Origin: Rhodocyclaceae bacterium | GTDB lineage: Bacteria; Pseudomonadota; Gammaproteobacteria; Burkholderiales; Rhodocyclaceae | Assembly (NCBI GenBank): GCA_008933825.1 | Contig: WBUF01000004.1 | Location: 1 to 64,000 of the forward strand | Direction: 5' to 3' | Length of the DNA: 64,000 nt | In this document: positions 51,001 through 59,560 of the stretch, piece after piece | Layout: every line of letters begins with the position of its first letter | How positions within the stretch are numbered: position 1 is the stretch's first letter | Translations under genes and position numbers: made by a program | Notes under the pieces: generated by a model | Told to the model about the DNA's origin: nothing | Database searches by the model: none | The model's input: the letters and a program-made list of their open reading frames with translations, nothing else

Positions 51001-52127
51001 GTTGCCACCCCCTTGCGAAACTTGCGCACCGCCGCGTCCACCATGCCCTCCACGCCGCCCGACTCGGCATGCTGCCGCCGCAGGAAGCTCGCATGGTTGC
51101 CTTCGCCGGCGGCCACCCGATAGAGCTCGTCGAGCGCGGCGCGGCTGTCCAGTGCGGCAGCATGCGGCTCGAGCCGGCGCAGCGTTGCCAGGATATCCTC
51201 GCGCAGAGGCAGCGACTCGTTGGTCTTCGGAAGCACCAGCATGCCATCGAGGCCGAAGCGGCAGGCCTGAAAGCGGTTGTAGTTGTAGACCAGATAGTCG
51301 TCCTCGGCCGGCGGCGCCGCGTCGCGCGCCTGGAGCATGCGGCACAGCGCCTGCAGGTAGCAGGCCAGCGCCGCGGCGCGTTCCACCGTCAGCGGCGTGT
51401 CGCAGACGCGCAGCTCGATGGTGCCGTACTCCGGCTTGGGGCGGATGTCCCAGTAGAAGTCCTTCATGCTCTTCACCACGCCGGTCTTTTCCATCTTGGA
51501 GAAGTAGTCGCGCTCGAAATCCTCCCATTTCAGCAGGAAGGGCGCCCGTCCGGAGAGCGGGAAGGCAAACACGGAATTCAGTCGCGCCGAATCGAACAGC
51601 GTGTCCACACCCTGGAAGAAGGGCGACGAGGCCGACAGGGCGATGAAGTGCGGCAGGTAGCGGTTCAGCGCGTGCAGCAGGTAGAGCGCCTCGTCGGCAG
51701 AGTTGCAGCCGATGTGCACATGCTGGCCGAACACGGTGAACTGCTTGGCGAGATAGCCGTAGAGGGCCGACAGTTCCCTGAAGCGCGGCTTCGAAAAAAT
51801 GCGCTGGTGGAACCAGCGCTGGAACGGATGGGTGCCGCCGCCGCACAGGCCGACGTTGAGCCGGTCCCCCGCCGCCACCAGCGCGCCGCGCATTTGCCGC
51901 AATTGCCCAAGCAACGCATCGTGGCGCGTGTGCACGTCGGTGGACACCTCGATCATGCTCTCCGTCATCTCCGGCTTGACGTCGCCGGGAAAGTGCCCGC
52001 GCGAGAGCAGGTGCAGCAGGTCGCTCGCCGAGGAGGACAGGTCGAAATCGGACGGATTGACGAGCTGCAGCTCCAGTTCCACCCCCATGGTGAGGGCCTC
52101 GGCGGCCTTGAAGGGATCGAGCGGCAC
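50997..52127 (-). CDS. Glutamate-cysteine ligase-like carboxylate-amine ligase (GCS2/YbdK)
   Basis: A 376-residue enzyme of the GCS2 family. [53 protein letters not shown] and [19 protein letters not shown] are characteristic. GCS2 proteins join the gamma-carboxyl of glutamate, or another acid, to an amine using ATP. YbdK of E. coli is a weak gamma-glutamylcysteine synthetase. The acceptor here is unknown. The start is GTG 52127, just after GAAGAGGG and two bases from the antiporter stop; it overlaps the hydrolase gene by ATGA. Confidence 0.88.
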   Translation of the reverse strand: MPLDPFKAAEALTMGVELELQLVNPSDFDLSSSASDLLHLLSRGHFPGDVKPEMTESMIEVSTDVHTRHDALLGQLRQMRGALVAAGDRLNVGLCGGGTHPFQRWFHQRIFSKPRFRELSALYGYLAKQFTVFGQHVHIGCNSADEALYLLHALNRYLPHFIALSASSPFFQGVDTLFDSARLNSVFAFPLSGRAPFLLKWEDFERDYFSKMEKTGVVKSMKDFYWDIRPKPEYGTIELRVCDTPLTVERAAALACYLQALCRMLQARDAAPPAEDDYLVYNYNRFQACRFGLDGMLVLPKTNESLPLREDILATLRRLEPHAAALDSRAALDELYRVAAGEGNHASFLRRQHAESGGVEGMVDAAVRKFRKGVAT

Positions 52128-52129
52128 GG

Positions 52130-53320
52130 TCAGCCCTCTTCCCTGCGCTGCGTCTCGCCGGCCCACACCAGCGCCCAGCGGGTCAGCAGCGGACCGAGCA
52201 CCTCGAGCAGGAGCACCACCGCCATCACGCCGGCCACCTGGTCGAGCAGATCCAGCTTCAGATGCCGCGTCTGCTCCAGCAGAAGGACTGTAAACGCCGA
52301 TAGTGGCGTCAGCGCGAGTCCGGTCAGCGCCCCCTTGCGCCAGGTAACGCCGCTCAGGCGTGCGAACAGCGTGGTCGCCGCAGTCTTCACCAACGTGCGC
52401 CCGACCACCACGGCAAGGGCGAGCGGCACGCCGGCGAAAGCCTGCCGCCAGTCCAGCGTGGCGCCGATGAAGACGAACAGCAGTACCGTCAGCAGGTCGC
52501 CCAGCGCGCCGAAGTTGCGCTGCACCTGCGACAGCACCACGCGCCGCTGCCGCGCCACCAGTCCGAAGGCCAGCGCCGCCAGCAGGGGGGAGAACTTCAA
52601 GGCGACGGTTAGCGCAGTGAGCAGCAGCACGGCCAGGGCGAACACCACCGTGCCGTTGCGCGCCAATCCGCCGAGCAGGCGCAGCAGGCCCGGCACGGCG
52701 ACGCCGAACAAGGCGCCCAGTCCGGCCGACACCAGCACCACGACCAGGCTGCTCCAGACGGCCTGGAAGACGCTGCCGGCGCTGGCCAGCACGCCGTAGC
52801 CCACCACCGCCTTGAACGCCAGCAGGGCCAGCACGCAGTTGAAAGCGGACAGGTGCAGCGTGCGCTCGGTCACCTGGCCGGAACTGCGCACCTCGTTCAC
52901 CACGCGCAGCACGGCGGCGGGCGAGGTCGACATGGCGAGCGAGGCGAGCAGCAGCGCGGTGACGGACGGCACCGCGAAGGCCTGGGCGACGGCGAACACG
53001 GCATAGAAGGTGCCGCCGGACTCGACCAGGCTGGTCACGCCGAGCCAGGGATTGGCGCGCAGCCAGGCCAGGTTGATGCGGTAGCCCAGTTCGAACAGGA
53101 TCAGACCGAAGGCGACATTGGCGAGCAGCGCGATCGCGCCGCCGCGCACTTCCGGCAGCACGCCGGCCTGCCCGGCGGCGAGCAGGAAGCCGGCCAAGCC
53201 GTAGCTGCTGATGCGCGGCAGGGCCAGCCAGCGGTGGCCCAGCTCTCCTGCCAGCCAGGCAACCGCCAGTGTCAGCGGCCAGGCGACCTGGCCCATCAGG
53301 CTTATCAGTGCTTCAGGCAC
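52130..53320 (-). CDS. Cation/proton antiporter (CPA2 type), no regulatory domain
   Basis: A 396-residue membrane protein with 11 to 13 helices. Family motifs are [44 protein letters not shown] and [16 protein letters not shown]. It has no TrkA-N or other soluble domain, so control would have to come from partner proteins. Its neighbours make and break a gamma-glutamyl compound and phosphorylate proteins. It overlaps the preceding small membrane protein gene by 16 bases. Confidence 0.87.
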   Translation of the reverse strand: MPEALISLMGQVAWPLTLAVAWLAGELGHRWLALPRISSYGLAGFLLAAGQAGVLPEVRGGAIALLANVAFGLILFELGYRINLAWLRANPWLGVTSLVESGGTFYAVFAVAQAFAVPSVTALLLASLAMSTSPAAVLRVVNEVRSSGQVTERTLHLSAFNCVLALLAFKAVVGYGVLASAGSVFQAVWSSLVVVLVSAGLGALFGVAVPGLLRLLGGLARNGTVVFALAVLLLTALTVALKFSPLLAALAFGLVARQRRVVLSQVQRNFGALGDLLTVLLFVFIGATLDWRQAFAGVPLALAVVVGRTLVKTAATTLFARLSGVTWRKGALTGLALTPLSAFTVLLLEQTRHLKLDLLDQVAGVMAVVLLLEVLGPLLTRWALVWAGETQRREEG

Positions 53321-53646
53321 GCTGGCTCCTTTGGTCGCCCGTCATGCGTCCTTTGACGGCCTGAACAGCCTGATGTGCGGTCAGCGGACTCGCCCCCTTC
53401 CCGGTCGAAGGCCGTCTGGAGCCGGCGCAGGTGCCCCCGACGGACGCACCACTGCCCGATCGGCATCACCTTGAAGCGGCAGCGGATCGCCGCGGCGAAG
53501 CCTCGCAGGGCGCGGCGCGACTGCGAGATGAGGCCCGGGACGATGCGCAGGGCAACACCCGCCAGCACCAGGACCAGCAGCACGCGGGCCGGTGTGGCCA
53601 GATAGGCGAGGATGCTTGCGACAAAAATGTCGCGGGTCTGTCTCAT
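53305..53646 (-). CDS. Small single-span membrane protein, first gene of the antiporter operon
   Basis: A 113-residue protein with one hydrophobic segment (about 9-36, [22 protein letters not shown]), then a basic region ([18 protein letters not shown]...[10 protein letters not shown]) and a disordered C-terminus. No family is recognised. It overlaps the antiporter gene by 16 bases and is the first gene after the divergent promoter shared with kinase 2. The basic cytoplasmic part could be a docking or phospho-target site. A chance reading frame is possible but the overlap and position favour a gene. Confidence 0.6.
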   Translation of the reverse strand: MRQTRDIFVASILAYLATPARVLLVLVLAGVALRIVPGLISQSRRALRGFAAAIRCRFKVMPIGQWCVRRGHLRRLQTAFDREGGESADRTSGCSGRQRTHDGRPKEPACLKH

Positions 53647-53714
53647 GTGCGGTCCAACCCTGCCGCATGATAACCGATGCTGCTTCGGGCTCGCTGCGCG
53701 GGTTAAACTGGGAC
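53647..53714. promoter_or_regulatory. Divergent promoter region of the kinase/antiporter cassette
   Basis: These 68 bases separate the minus-strand operon (small membrane protein to kinase 1) from plus-strand kinase 2, and must hold both promoters. It has CCGCATGATAACC and GGGTTAAACTGGGAC. I could not place convincing -35/-10 pairs. Confidence 0.4.
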
Positions 53715-55664
53715 ATGAATTCGCCACTCGACCGGGTGCGCCTCGCCCTGCTCGTGCCGCTCGTCGCACTCCTCGCCGTCGGCATGTGGGCCTATCGCAG
53801 TGTGGATGCCTCCTTGCACGAGATCCGCGCCACTGGCCTGGCGACGCTGCTCGACACGCAGGTCGAGGCGCTCGAGCAGTGGATCGGCGAAGGGCGGCAC
53901 GAGGCCGAGCAGCTCGCAGCGGATGAAGCCCTGCGGTCTGCCATCGTGCGCCTGGCGCGCGGCGGTGCAAAGGACGCGGAGCGCCTGGCCGTCGTCGAAC
54001 ATATCCTGCGGCAAGCCGGCCGCATCGGCGTCCGCTCCGCCCACATCGTCGATCCGCAGGGGCGCCTCCTCGCGTCCAGCGACCCCGGGCGCGTCGGCCA
54101 GGGCGTGACGCCGGATTTGTTCGCCCACCTGGGGCCCGCGCTTTCCGGCCGCTCCGTATTCATTCGCCCCTACCGCAGCGGCAGCGGCGCCGGCCCCAGC
54201 CTGCTCGGACGCGCCTGGGTCGCCGCGCCGGTACGCGGCGGAGCCGGCAAGCCGGTCGCCATCGTCGCACTCGGCGCACCGGCGGAAGATCGTTTCACCG
54301 CGCTGTTTCGCGCCGCGCGACCGGGCCGCACCGGCGAGGCGCTGGCCTTCGACAACGACGGCCATGTGCTTGCGCAGAGCCGCCACGACGAGCCGCTCGA
54401 ACAGCGCAGCCCGGCATCGCGCCTGGCACTGGCCGGTTCGGGCGAGCTCACCGCACTCGCTGTCGCAGCCGGCGCCGCCCGTGCGGCGGAGGACGGCCCG
54501 CGGCAGGGTCTGCTGCTCGTTCCTTACACGAATCATCACGGGCGGGAGACGATCAGCGCCTGGCGCTGGCTGCCGGACCACGACATCGGGGTGGCGATCG
54601 AAATGGAGTCGGGCGAAGCCTACGCCCCGCTCACCTATCTGCACATCGGCTTTGGCCTCATGATCCTGCTGATGGGTGCGGTCTGGCTGTCGGGCTTTCT
54701 GCCGCAGCGCGTGCTGGACGGCCTGCTGCGGCGCGGCGCGCACCGCCAGCTCGGTCCCTACCGCCTCGGGCGGCAAATCGGCGAGGGCGCGCTGTCCAAC
54801 GTCTATCTGGCACAGCACAGGATGCTGAAGCGCCCGGCGGCGGTGAAAGTGCTCAAGCCGCAGACCACTTCCGACGAATGGACAGCGCGCTTCCAGCGCG
54901 AGGTGCAGTCGGCCAGCCAGCTGGGGCACCCCAACACGATCACCATCTACGACTACGGCGTCGGCCCGGGCGGCGAGTTCTGGTACGCCATGGAGTACCT
55001 GGAAGGCCTCGCGCTATCGGACCTCGTCGAGCGCTACGGCCCGCTCGCGCCCTCGCGCGCGGCCCACGTCCTGCGCCAGGCCTGCGCCTCGCTGTGGGAG
55101 GCGCATGCCTGCGGCCTGGTGCACCGGGACATCAAGCCGCAGAACATCATGCTGTGCAATGTGCACGGCGAGCGCGACGTGGTGAAGGTGCTCGACTTCG
55201 GCCTGGTCAAGCAAATGTCGGATGCGGAAACGCGCGACCTCACCAGCACGCTGCGCATCCTCGGCACGCCGCTCTACATGTCGCCCGAGCGCATCCGCCA
55301 TCCCGGCGATGCCGACGCGCGCGCCGACATCTACGCGCTGGGTGCGGTCGGCTACTACCTGCTGACGGGCAAGCGCCTGTTCGAGACGGAAACCGAGCAC
55401 GATCTCCTCTATCAGGCCATGCACGTGGTGCCGCCGCTCGCCTCGGAACACGCGCCGCATCCCCTGCCGGTGGAGCTCGATGCGCTCATCGCGCGGTGCG
55501 TCGAGAAGGATCCGGACCGGCGCCCGCAGAGCATGGCCGAGGTGGCCAGCGCGCTGGATGCCGTGCTGGTCTACCAGCCGTGGACGCGGCAGCAGATCGA
55601 TGCCTGGTGGGAAAAGCACTGGGTGCCGGAGGGTCACCCGGAGCGGCGTTTCAGGACTGGCTGA
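53715..55664 (+). CDS. Membrane Ser/Thr protein kinase with periplasmic Cache sensor (kinase 2)
   Basis: A 649-residue paralogue of kinase 1. TM1 is about 9-27, the periplasmic dCache-like domain about 35-305 (DPGRVGQGVTPDLFAHLGPA, GRSVFIRPYRSG), and TM2 about 312-330. The kinase domain (about 344-630) has IGEGALSNVYLA, AAVKVLK, HRDIKPQNIML (about 470), VLDFGLVKQM and PLYMSPERI. The Gly-rich loop has ALS in place of GMA of kinase 1. Active residues are complete. It is transcribed away from the antiporter operon, and its 3' end overlaps that of lutC by 14 bases. Confidence 0.87.
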   Translation: MNSPLDRVRLALLVPLVALLAVGMWAYRSVDASLHEIRATGLATLLDTQVEALEQWIGEGRHEAEQLAADEALRSAIVRLARGGAKDAERLAVVEHILRQAGRIGVRSAHIVDPQGRLLASSDPGRVGQGVTPDLFAHLGPALSGRSVFIRPYRSGSGAGPSLLGRAWVAAPVRGGAGKPVAIVALGAPAEDRFTALFRAARPGRTGEALAFDNDGHVLAQSRHDEPLEQRSPASRLALAGSGELTALAVAAGAARAAEDGPRQGLLLVPYTNHHGRETISAWRWLPDHDIGVAIEMESGEAYAPLTYLHIGFGLMILLMGAVWLSGFLPQRVLDGLLRRGAHRQLGPYRLGRQIGEGALSNVYLAQHRMLKRPAAVKVLKPQTTSDEWTARFQREVQSASQLGHPNTITIYDYGVGPGGEFWYAMEYLEGLALSDLVERYGPLAPSRAAHVLRQACASLWEAHACGLVHRDIKPQNIMLCNVHGERDVVKVLDFGLVKQMSDAETRDLTSTLRILGTPLYMSPERIRHPGDADARADIYALGAVGYYLLTGKRLFETETEHDLLYQAMHVVPPLASEHAPHPLPVELDALIARCVEKDPDRRPQSMAEVASALDAVLVYQPWTRQQIDAWWEKHWVPEGHPERRFRTG

Positions 55665-56307
55665 GGACGACGACGTGCACCCGGTAGGGTCCGTGCGCGC
55701 CGAGCACCAGGGTCTGCTCGATGTCGCCGGTGCGCGAGGGGCCTGAGATGAAATTCACCGCGCGCGGCAGCCCGCCGGCCTCGTTGCGGATCAGCTGCCA
55801 CGCCTCCTCCATGCCCGCCACGATGCGCGATGCCGGCACCAGCGCGATGTGGGTCTCGGGCAGCAGGCTGGTCGTCGCCGGCGTCTCGCCGCCCGAGAGC
55901 ACCACCAGCGAACCGGTCTCGGCCACGGCGCAGAATACGCCGGTGATGCCGACAAGATCGTCGCCGCGCGCGGCGCGGCATTCCACCCGCAGCCCCGCCC
56001 CGGCCCAGCCGAGGCCGGCGAGCTGCGGCCAGGCGACGGCAACCGGCGGCAATCCCTGCCTGGACAGATACAGGGCGAGCGCAGCCGGCGCCTGTTCGAT
56101 GCGCTCGATGAGATGCCCGGTGGTGGCCTGCGCCTCCGCGCAGGCGATGAAGCGCGCCAGCAGATCCTTCCCGACAGCCGGCCGCGGCCCCTGCGCGCGG
56201 CGCGCCAGCATGGTTTCGATGGCGTTACGCCCCGCCGCCGCGTTCTCCGCCGTGCGGCCGAGCCGGCGGCGGATGCGGCCCAGCATCTCTTCCCTGGAGT
56301 CCTTCAT
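55651..56307 (-). CDS. lutC: LUD-domain lactate utilisation protein LutC
   Basis: A 218-residue protein of the LutC/YkgG family. The LUD domain has GITGVFCAVAETGSLVVLSG, then TSLLPETHIALVPASRIV and ending FISGPSRTGDIEQTLVLGAHGP. LutC is needed with LutA and LutB for L-lactate oxidation to pyruvate. It overlaps the hydroxyacid dehydrogenase gene as ATGA and is last in this operon. lutA is not present. Confidence 0.9.
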   Translation of the reverse strand: MKDSREEMLGRIRRRLGRTAENAAAGRNAIETMLARRAQGPRPAVGKDLLARFIACAEAQATTGHLIERIEQAPAALALYLSRQGLPPVAVAWPQLAGLGWAGAGLRVECRAARGDDLVGITGVFCAVAETGSLVVLSGGETPATTSLLPETHIALVPASRIVAGMEEAWQLIRNEAGGLPRAVNFISGPSRTGDIEQTLVLGAHGPYRVHVVVLSQS

Positions 56308-57254
56308 GCGACGCGGTTCCTCGGCTCGCCGCGGGCGAAGGCCTCCAGGTTGCCGGTGAGCTGGTCGAGCAGCGCCTGCATGGCGCCGGCCGAGGCCCAG
56401 GCGACGTGCGGCGTCAGGATGAAGTTGGGCAGGTCGAGCTCCAGCAGCGGATTGCCCTCGCGAGGCGGCTCCTTGGACAGCACGTCGAAGCCGGCGCCGC
56501 CGATCCAGCCTTCCCGCAGCGCGCGCACCAGCGCCGCCTCGTCGACGAGGCCGCCGCGCGCGGTGTTGATGAGGATGGCATCCGGCTTCATGAGCCTCAA
56601 CTCCGCTTCCCCGATCAGGCCGCGCGTCTCGGCATTCAGCGGACAGTGCAGCGAAATGACGTCCGAGGCGCGCAACACGTCCTCGAACGCCGTCCTGCCG
56701 GGACTGACTTTTGCCGCGCCCTTGCGCTCCGCCCACAGCACGCGCATGCCGAAGGCCTCGCCCAGGCGCGCCACGCCCTCGCCGAGCGTGCCGCGGCCGA
56801 CGACGCCAAGGGTGGCGCCGTGGAGGTCGCGGATCGGGTGGTCGAAAAAGCAGAAGTTGCTCGAGCGCCGCCACTTGCCGGCGAGCACGTCGCGCCGGTA
56901 GGCGAGCAGGCTGCGCCGCAGCGCCATGGCCATCGCGATGGCGTGCTCGGGAACGGTGTTTGCGGCGTAACCGCGGATGTTGGAAACGACGATGCCGTGC
57001 TCCCGGCACCAGGCGAGGTCGACGTTGTCGGTGCCGGTGGCAGCGCAGGCGACCATCTTCAGCTGGGGCAGGGTGGCGAGCAGCTCGCCGCGCAGCACCA
57101 CCTTGTTGGTGATGACGATGCTGGCCTCGCGCACGCGCGCCGGCACGTCCTCGGCGGCGCTGAGCGGATACTCGTCGTAGTCGTGCGGAAAGCCGGGCCG
57201 GCGGAATTCGCCGCGTATGGAGTCCCGCTCCAGGAAGACGATGCGGTGGTTCAT
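56304..57254 (-). CDS. D-2-hydroxyacid dehydrogenase (glycerate/hydroxypyruvate reductase type)
   Basis: A 316-residue NAD(P)-dependent enzyme. It has the nucleotide-binding GVVGRGTLGEGVARLGEAFGM, catalytic Arg in INTARGGLVDEAAL, Glu in KEPP and His in LTPHVAWAS. Length and motifs are near HprA and related D-2-hydroxyacid dehydrogenases. It is translationally coupled by ATGA both to lutB before it and to lutC after it, an unusual insertion. It may interconvert a D-hydroxyacid and a 2-keto acid linked to the Lut proteins. An ACTGACTTTT copy is at 56703. Confidence 0.88.
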   Translation of the reverse strand: MNHRIVFLERDSIRGEFRRPGFPHDYDEYPLSAAEDVPARVREASIVITNKVVLRGELLATLPQLKMVACAATGTDNVDLAWCREHGIVVSNIRGYAANTVPEHAIAMAMALRRSLLAYRRDVLAGKWRRSSNFCFFDHPIRDLHGATLGVVGRGTLGEGVARLGEAFGMRVLWAERKGAAKVSPGRTAFEDVLRASDVISLHCPLNAETRGLIGEAELRLMKPDAILINTARGGLVDEAALVRALREGWIGGAGFDVLSKEPPREGNPLLELDLPNFILTPHVAWASAGAMQALLDQLTGNLEAFARGEPRNRVA

Positions 57255-58657
57255 CGGGTTTGCCTTTCTGCGTAGAGATCCCTGAAGGTCCTGCCTTCGG
57301 GCGCCGGGAGGTCGCGCCCGGCCGTCCACGCCGGTGCGAGACCCAAAAACCGGATGCGATCGCCTCCGCCGGCACGCCGCTTCAGGGTGCGCGCGCCGAT
57401 GCGCGCCGCCAGGGCGTAGAGCCGCGGACGGCGCGCCAGCGCGCCCCACAGCGCCAGCAGCAGGCGCTCTCCCCGCGGCCGCAGGCCGGCCTCCATCTGC
57501 TTCTCGCGCAGCTTGCGCATGAGCTCCGGCAGCGGGATCTTCACCGGACAGACGGCGCCGCACTGGTTGCACAGCGTGGCGGCCTGCGGCAGGTCGACGG
57601 CGTTCTCCAGACCGACGAAGAGCGGCGTCAACACCGAGCCCATCGGCCCGGGATAGACCCAGCCGTAGGCATGGCCGCCGACGGCCTGGTAGACGGGGCA
57701 GTGGTTGAGGCAGGCGGCGCAGCGGATGCAGCGCAGCATCGGCTGGAAGTCGCCGCCGAGAAGATCGACGCGGCCGTTGTCGACCAGGATGAAATAGAGG
57801 TGCTCGGGGCCGTCCGTGTCGCCCGCCTGCCGCGTGCCGGTCAGCAAGGAGAAATAATTGGAAATCACCTGCCCGGTGGCCGAGCGCGGCAGGATGCGCA
57901 TCAGCGTGGCGAGGTCCTCCAGCGTCGGGATCACTTTCTCCACACCGGTAATGACGACGTGCACGCGCGGCAGCGTCGTCACCATGCGGCCGTTGCCCTC
58001 GTTGGTGACCAGCGCCACCGAGCCGGTCTCGGCGACGAGGAAGTTGCCGCCCGAGATGCCCATGTCGGCCGACAGAAAATGCTCGCGCAGCACTTCGCGC
58101 GCCTCGCGCGTCATCTGTCCGATTTCGGTCTTGCGCGGCTTGCCGTGCACGCGCGCGAACAGCTCGGCCACCTCTTCCTTGGTCTTGTGGATGGCCGGCG
58201 CGATGATGTGCGAGGGCGTCTCGTTGCCGTTGATCTGCAGGATGTACTCGCCGAGGTCGGTCTCCACCGGCACGACGCCGCCCGCCTCCAGCGCGGCATT
58301 CAGCCCCGCCTCCTCGGAGAGCATCGACTTCGACTTGATCGCCTTCCTGACGCCGTGGCGGCGCGCGATGTCGAGCACCAGGCGGCAGATCTCGGCCCCG
58401 TCGCGCGCCCACAGCACCTGCGCGCCGCGCCGCGTCGCCTCTTCCTCGAACCGCTCCAGCCACAGGTCGAGATCGGCCACGCAGGTGTCGCGGATTCCCT
58501 TCGACGCCTCGCGCGTCGCCTCCAGATCGATCTGATCCACCGCGCGCCGGCGCCCCTCGACGAACAGGGCCCTGGCCGTGACGAGCTTGGCCTGCAGCGC
58601 GCGGTCGGCGGCGGCAGCGGATGCGCGCGCCCTGAAGTGCATGGATCGAACTTCCAA
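57251..58657 (-). CDS. lutB: Iron-sulfur lactate utilisation protein LutB
   Basis: A 468-residue protein with an N-terminal LUD domain (LPRVHVVITGVEKVIPTLEDL) and two C-terminal [4Fe-4S] motifs: CIRCAACLNHCPVYQ and CNQCGAVCPVKIPL. LutB carries electrons in the LutABC lactate oxidation complex. TTG 58657 has GAGGGG upstream; ATG 58642 is the alternative. It is first gene of the operon and diverges from the IclR regulator, which probably controls it. LutA, the usual first gene, is missing from this locus. Confidence 0.9.
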   Translation of the reverse strand: MEVRSMHFRARASAAAADRALQAKLVTARALFVEGRRRAVDQIDLEATREASKGIRDTCVADLDLWLERFEEEATRRGAQVLWARDGAEICRLVLDIARRHGVRKAIKSKSMLSEEAGLNAALEAGGVVPVETDLGEYILQINGNETPSHIIAPAIHKTKEEVAELFARVHGKPRKTEIGQMTREAREVLREHFLSADMGISGGNFLVAETGSVALVTNEGNGRMVTTLPRVHVVITGVEKVIPTLEDLATLMRILPRSATGQVISNYFSLLTGTRQAGDTDGPEHLYFILVDNGRVDLLGGDFQPMLRCIRCAACLNHCPVYQAVGGHAYGWVYPGPMGSVLTPLFVGLENAVDLPQAATLCNQCGAVCPVKIPLPELMRKLREKQMEAGLRPRGERLLLALWGALARRPRLYALAARIGARTLKRRAGGGDRIRFLGLAPAWTAGRDLPAPEGRTFRDLYAERQTR

Positions 58658-58748
58658 AGACAGCCCCTCTTTGATCGATTCGCGCCGCGAAGTCGCGGTT
58701 TCACGATTTGATATAGTATTCCGCCACTCGATTCAACGGAAGACGATC

Positions 58749-59516
58749 TTGCCCCAGGCGGAAGCGAAGAGTTCCATCCAGGTCATCGAGCGCATGATGG
58801 CGCTGCTCGACGTGCTGGCCCACCACCACGATGCCGTGAGCCTGAAGCAGCTCTCCCGCGAGACCGGGCTGCATCCGTCCACCGCCCACCGCATCCTCGG
58901 CGCCATGACGGTCAGCGGCTTCGTCGAGCGCGCCGAGCCGGGCGCCTACCGCCTCGGCATCCGCCTGCTGGAACTGGGCAACATCGTCAAGTCGCGCATC
59001 AGCATCCGCGAGATCGCCCTGCCCTTCATGCAGGCCCTGCATGCCAGGCTCGGCGAGAGCGTGAACCTCGGCGTGCGCCACGACGACGAGATCATCTACG
59101 TCGAGCGCACCTCGAGCGGCCGCTCCTCGGTGCGCGTGGTGCATCTGGTCGGCGCGCGCGCGCCGCTGCACGCCACCGCGGTGGGCAAGCTGTTTCTGCT
59201 CGAGGACGGCCTGCAGAAGCTGCGCGAGTACGCCAGGCGCACGGGTCTGCCCGGCTTCACGCCGACCACGCTCACCACGCTGCCGGCGCTGGAAAAGGAG
59301 CTCGACCGCGTGCGCCGCCACGGTGTGGCCTTCGATAACGAGGAAATCGAGCAGGGGCTGCGCTGCATCGCCGCGCCGGTGCGCGACGACTCGGGCGAGT
59401 TGGTCGCCGGCCTCTCGGTGTCGGCCCCCGCCGAGCGCTACAACGCCGACTGGATCCCTCTCGTCAAGCAGGCGGCCGACGGCATTTCGCTCGCCCTCGG
59501 GTTCAGCAACAAATAA
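58749..59516 (+). CDS. IclR-family transcriptional regulator
   Basis: A 255-residue regulator. The N-terminal winged helix is VIERMMALLDVLAHHHDAVSLKQLSRETGLHPSTAHRILGAM. The effector domain has GARAPLHATAVGKLFLLED and GLRCIAAPVRDDSGELVAGLSVSAP. TTG 58749 is the only start that keeps the whole helix-turn-helix with a ribosome site (GGAAGA) upstream. It is divergent from the lutB operon and is the obvious candidate to sense its substrate. Confidence 0.87.
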   Translation: MPQAEAKSSIQVIERMMALLDVLAHHHDAVSLKQLSRETGLHPSTAHRILGAMTVSGFVERAEPGAYRLGIRLLELGNIVKSRISIREIALPFMQALHARLGESVNLGVRHDDEIIYVERTSSGRSSVRVVHLVGARAPLHATAVGKLFLLEDGLQKLREYARRTGLPGFTPTTLTTLPALEKELDRVRRHGVAFDNEEIEQGLRCIAAPVRDDSGELVAGLSVSAPAERYNADWIPLVKQAADGISLALGFSNK

Positions 59517-59517
59517 A

Positions 59518-59536
59518 AGGCCGGCTGCGCCGGCCT
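59518..59536 (+). terminator. Hairpin after the IclR gene
   Basis: AGGCCGGC-TGC-GCCGGCCT is a perfect 8-bp stem two bases after the stop. The following sequence has few Ts, so termination may be imperfect. It also lies at the 3' end of the facing peptidase gene. Confidence 0.7.
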
Positions 59537-59560
59537 GTTCGGGTCCGCGCCGGGGCTCTT

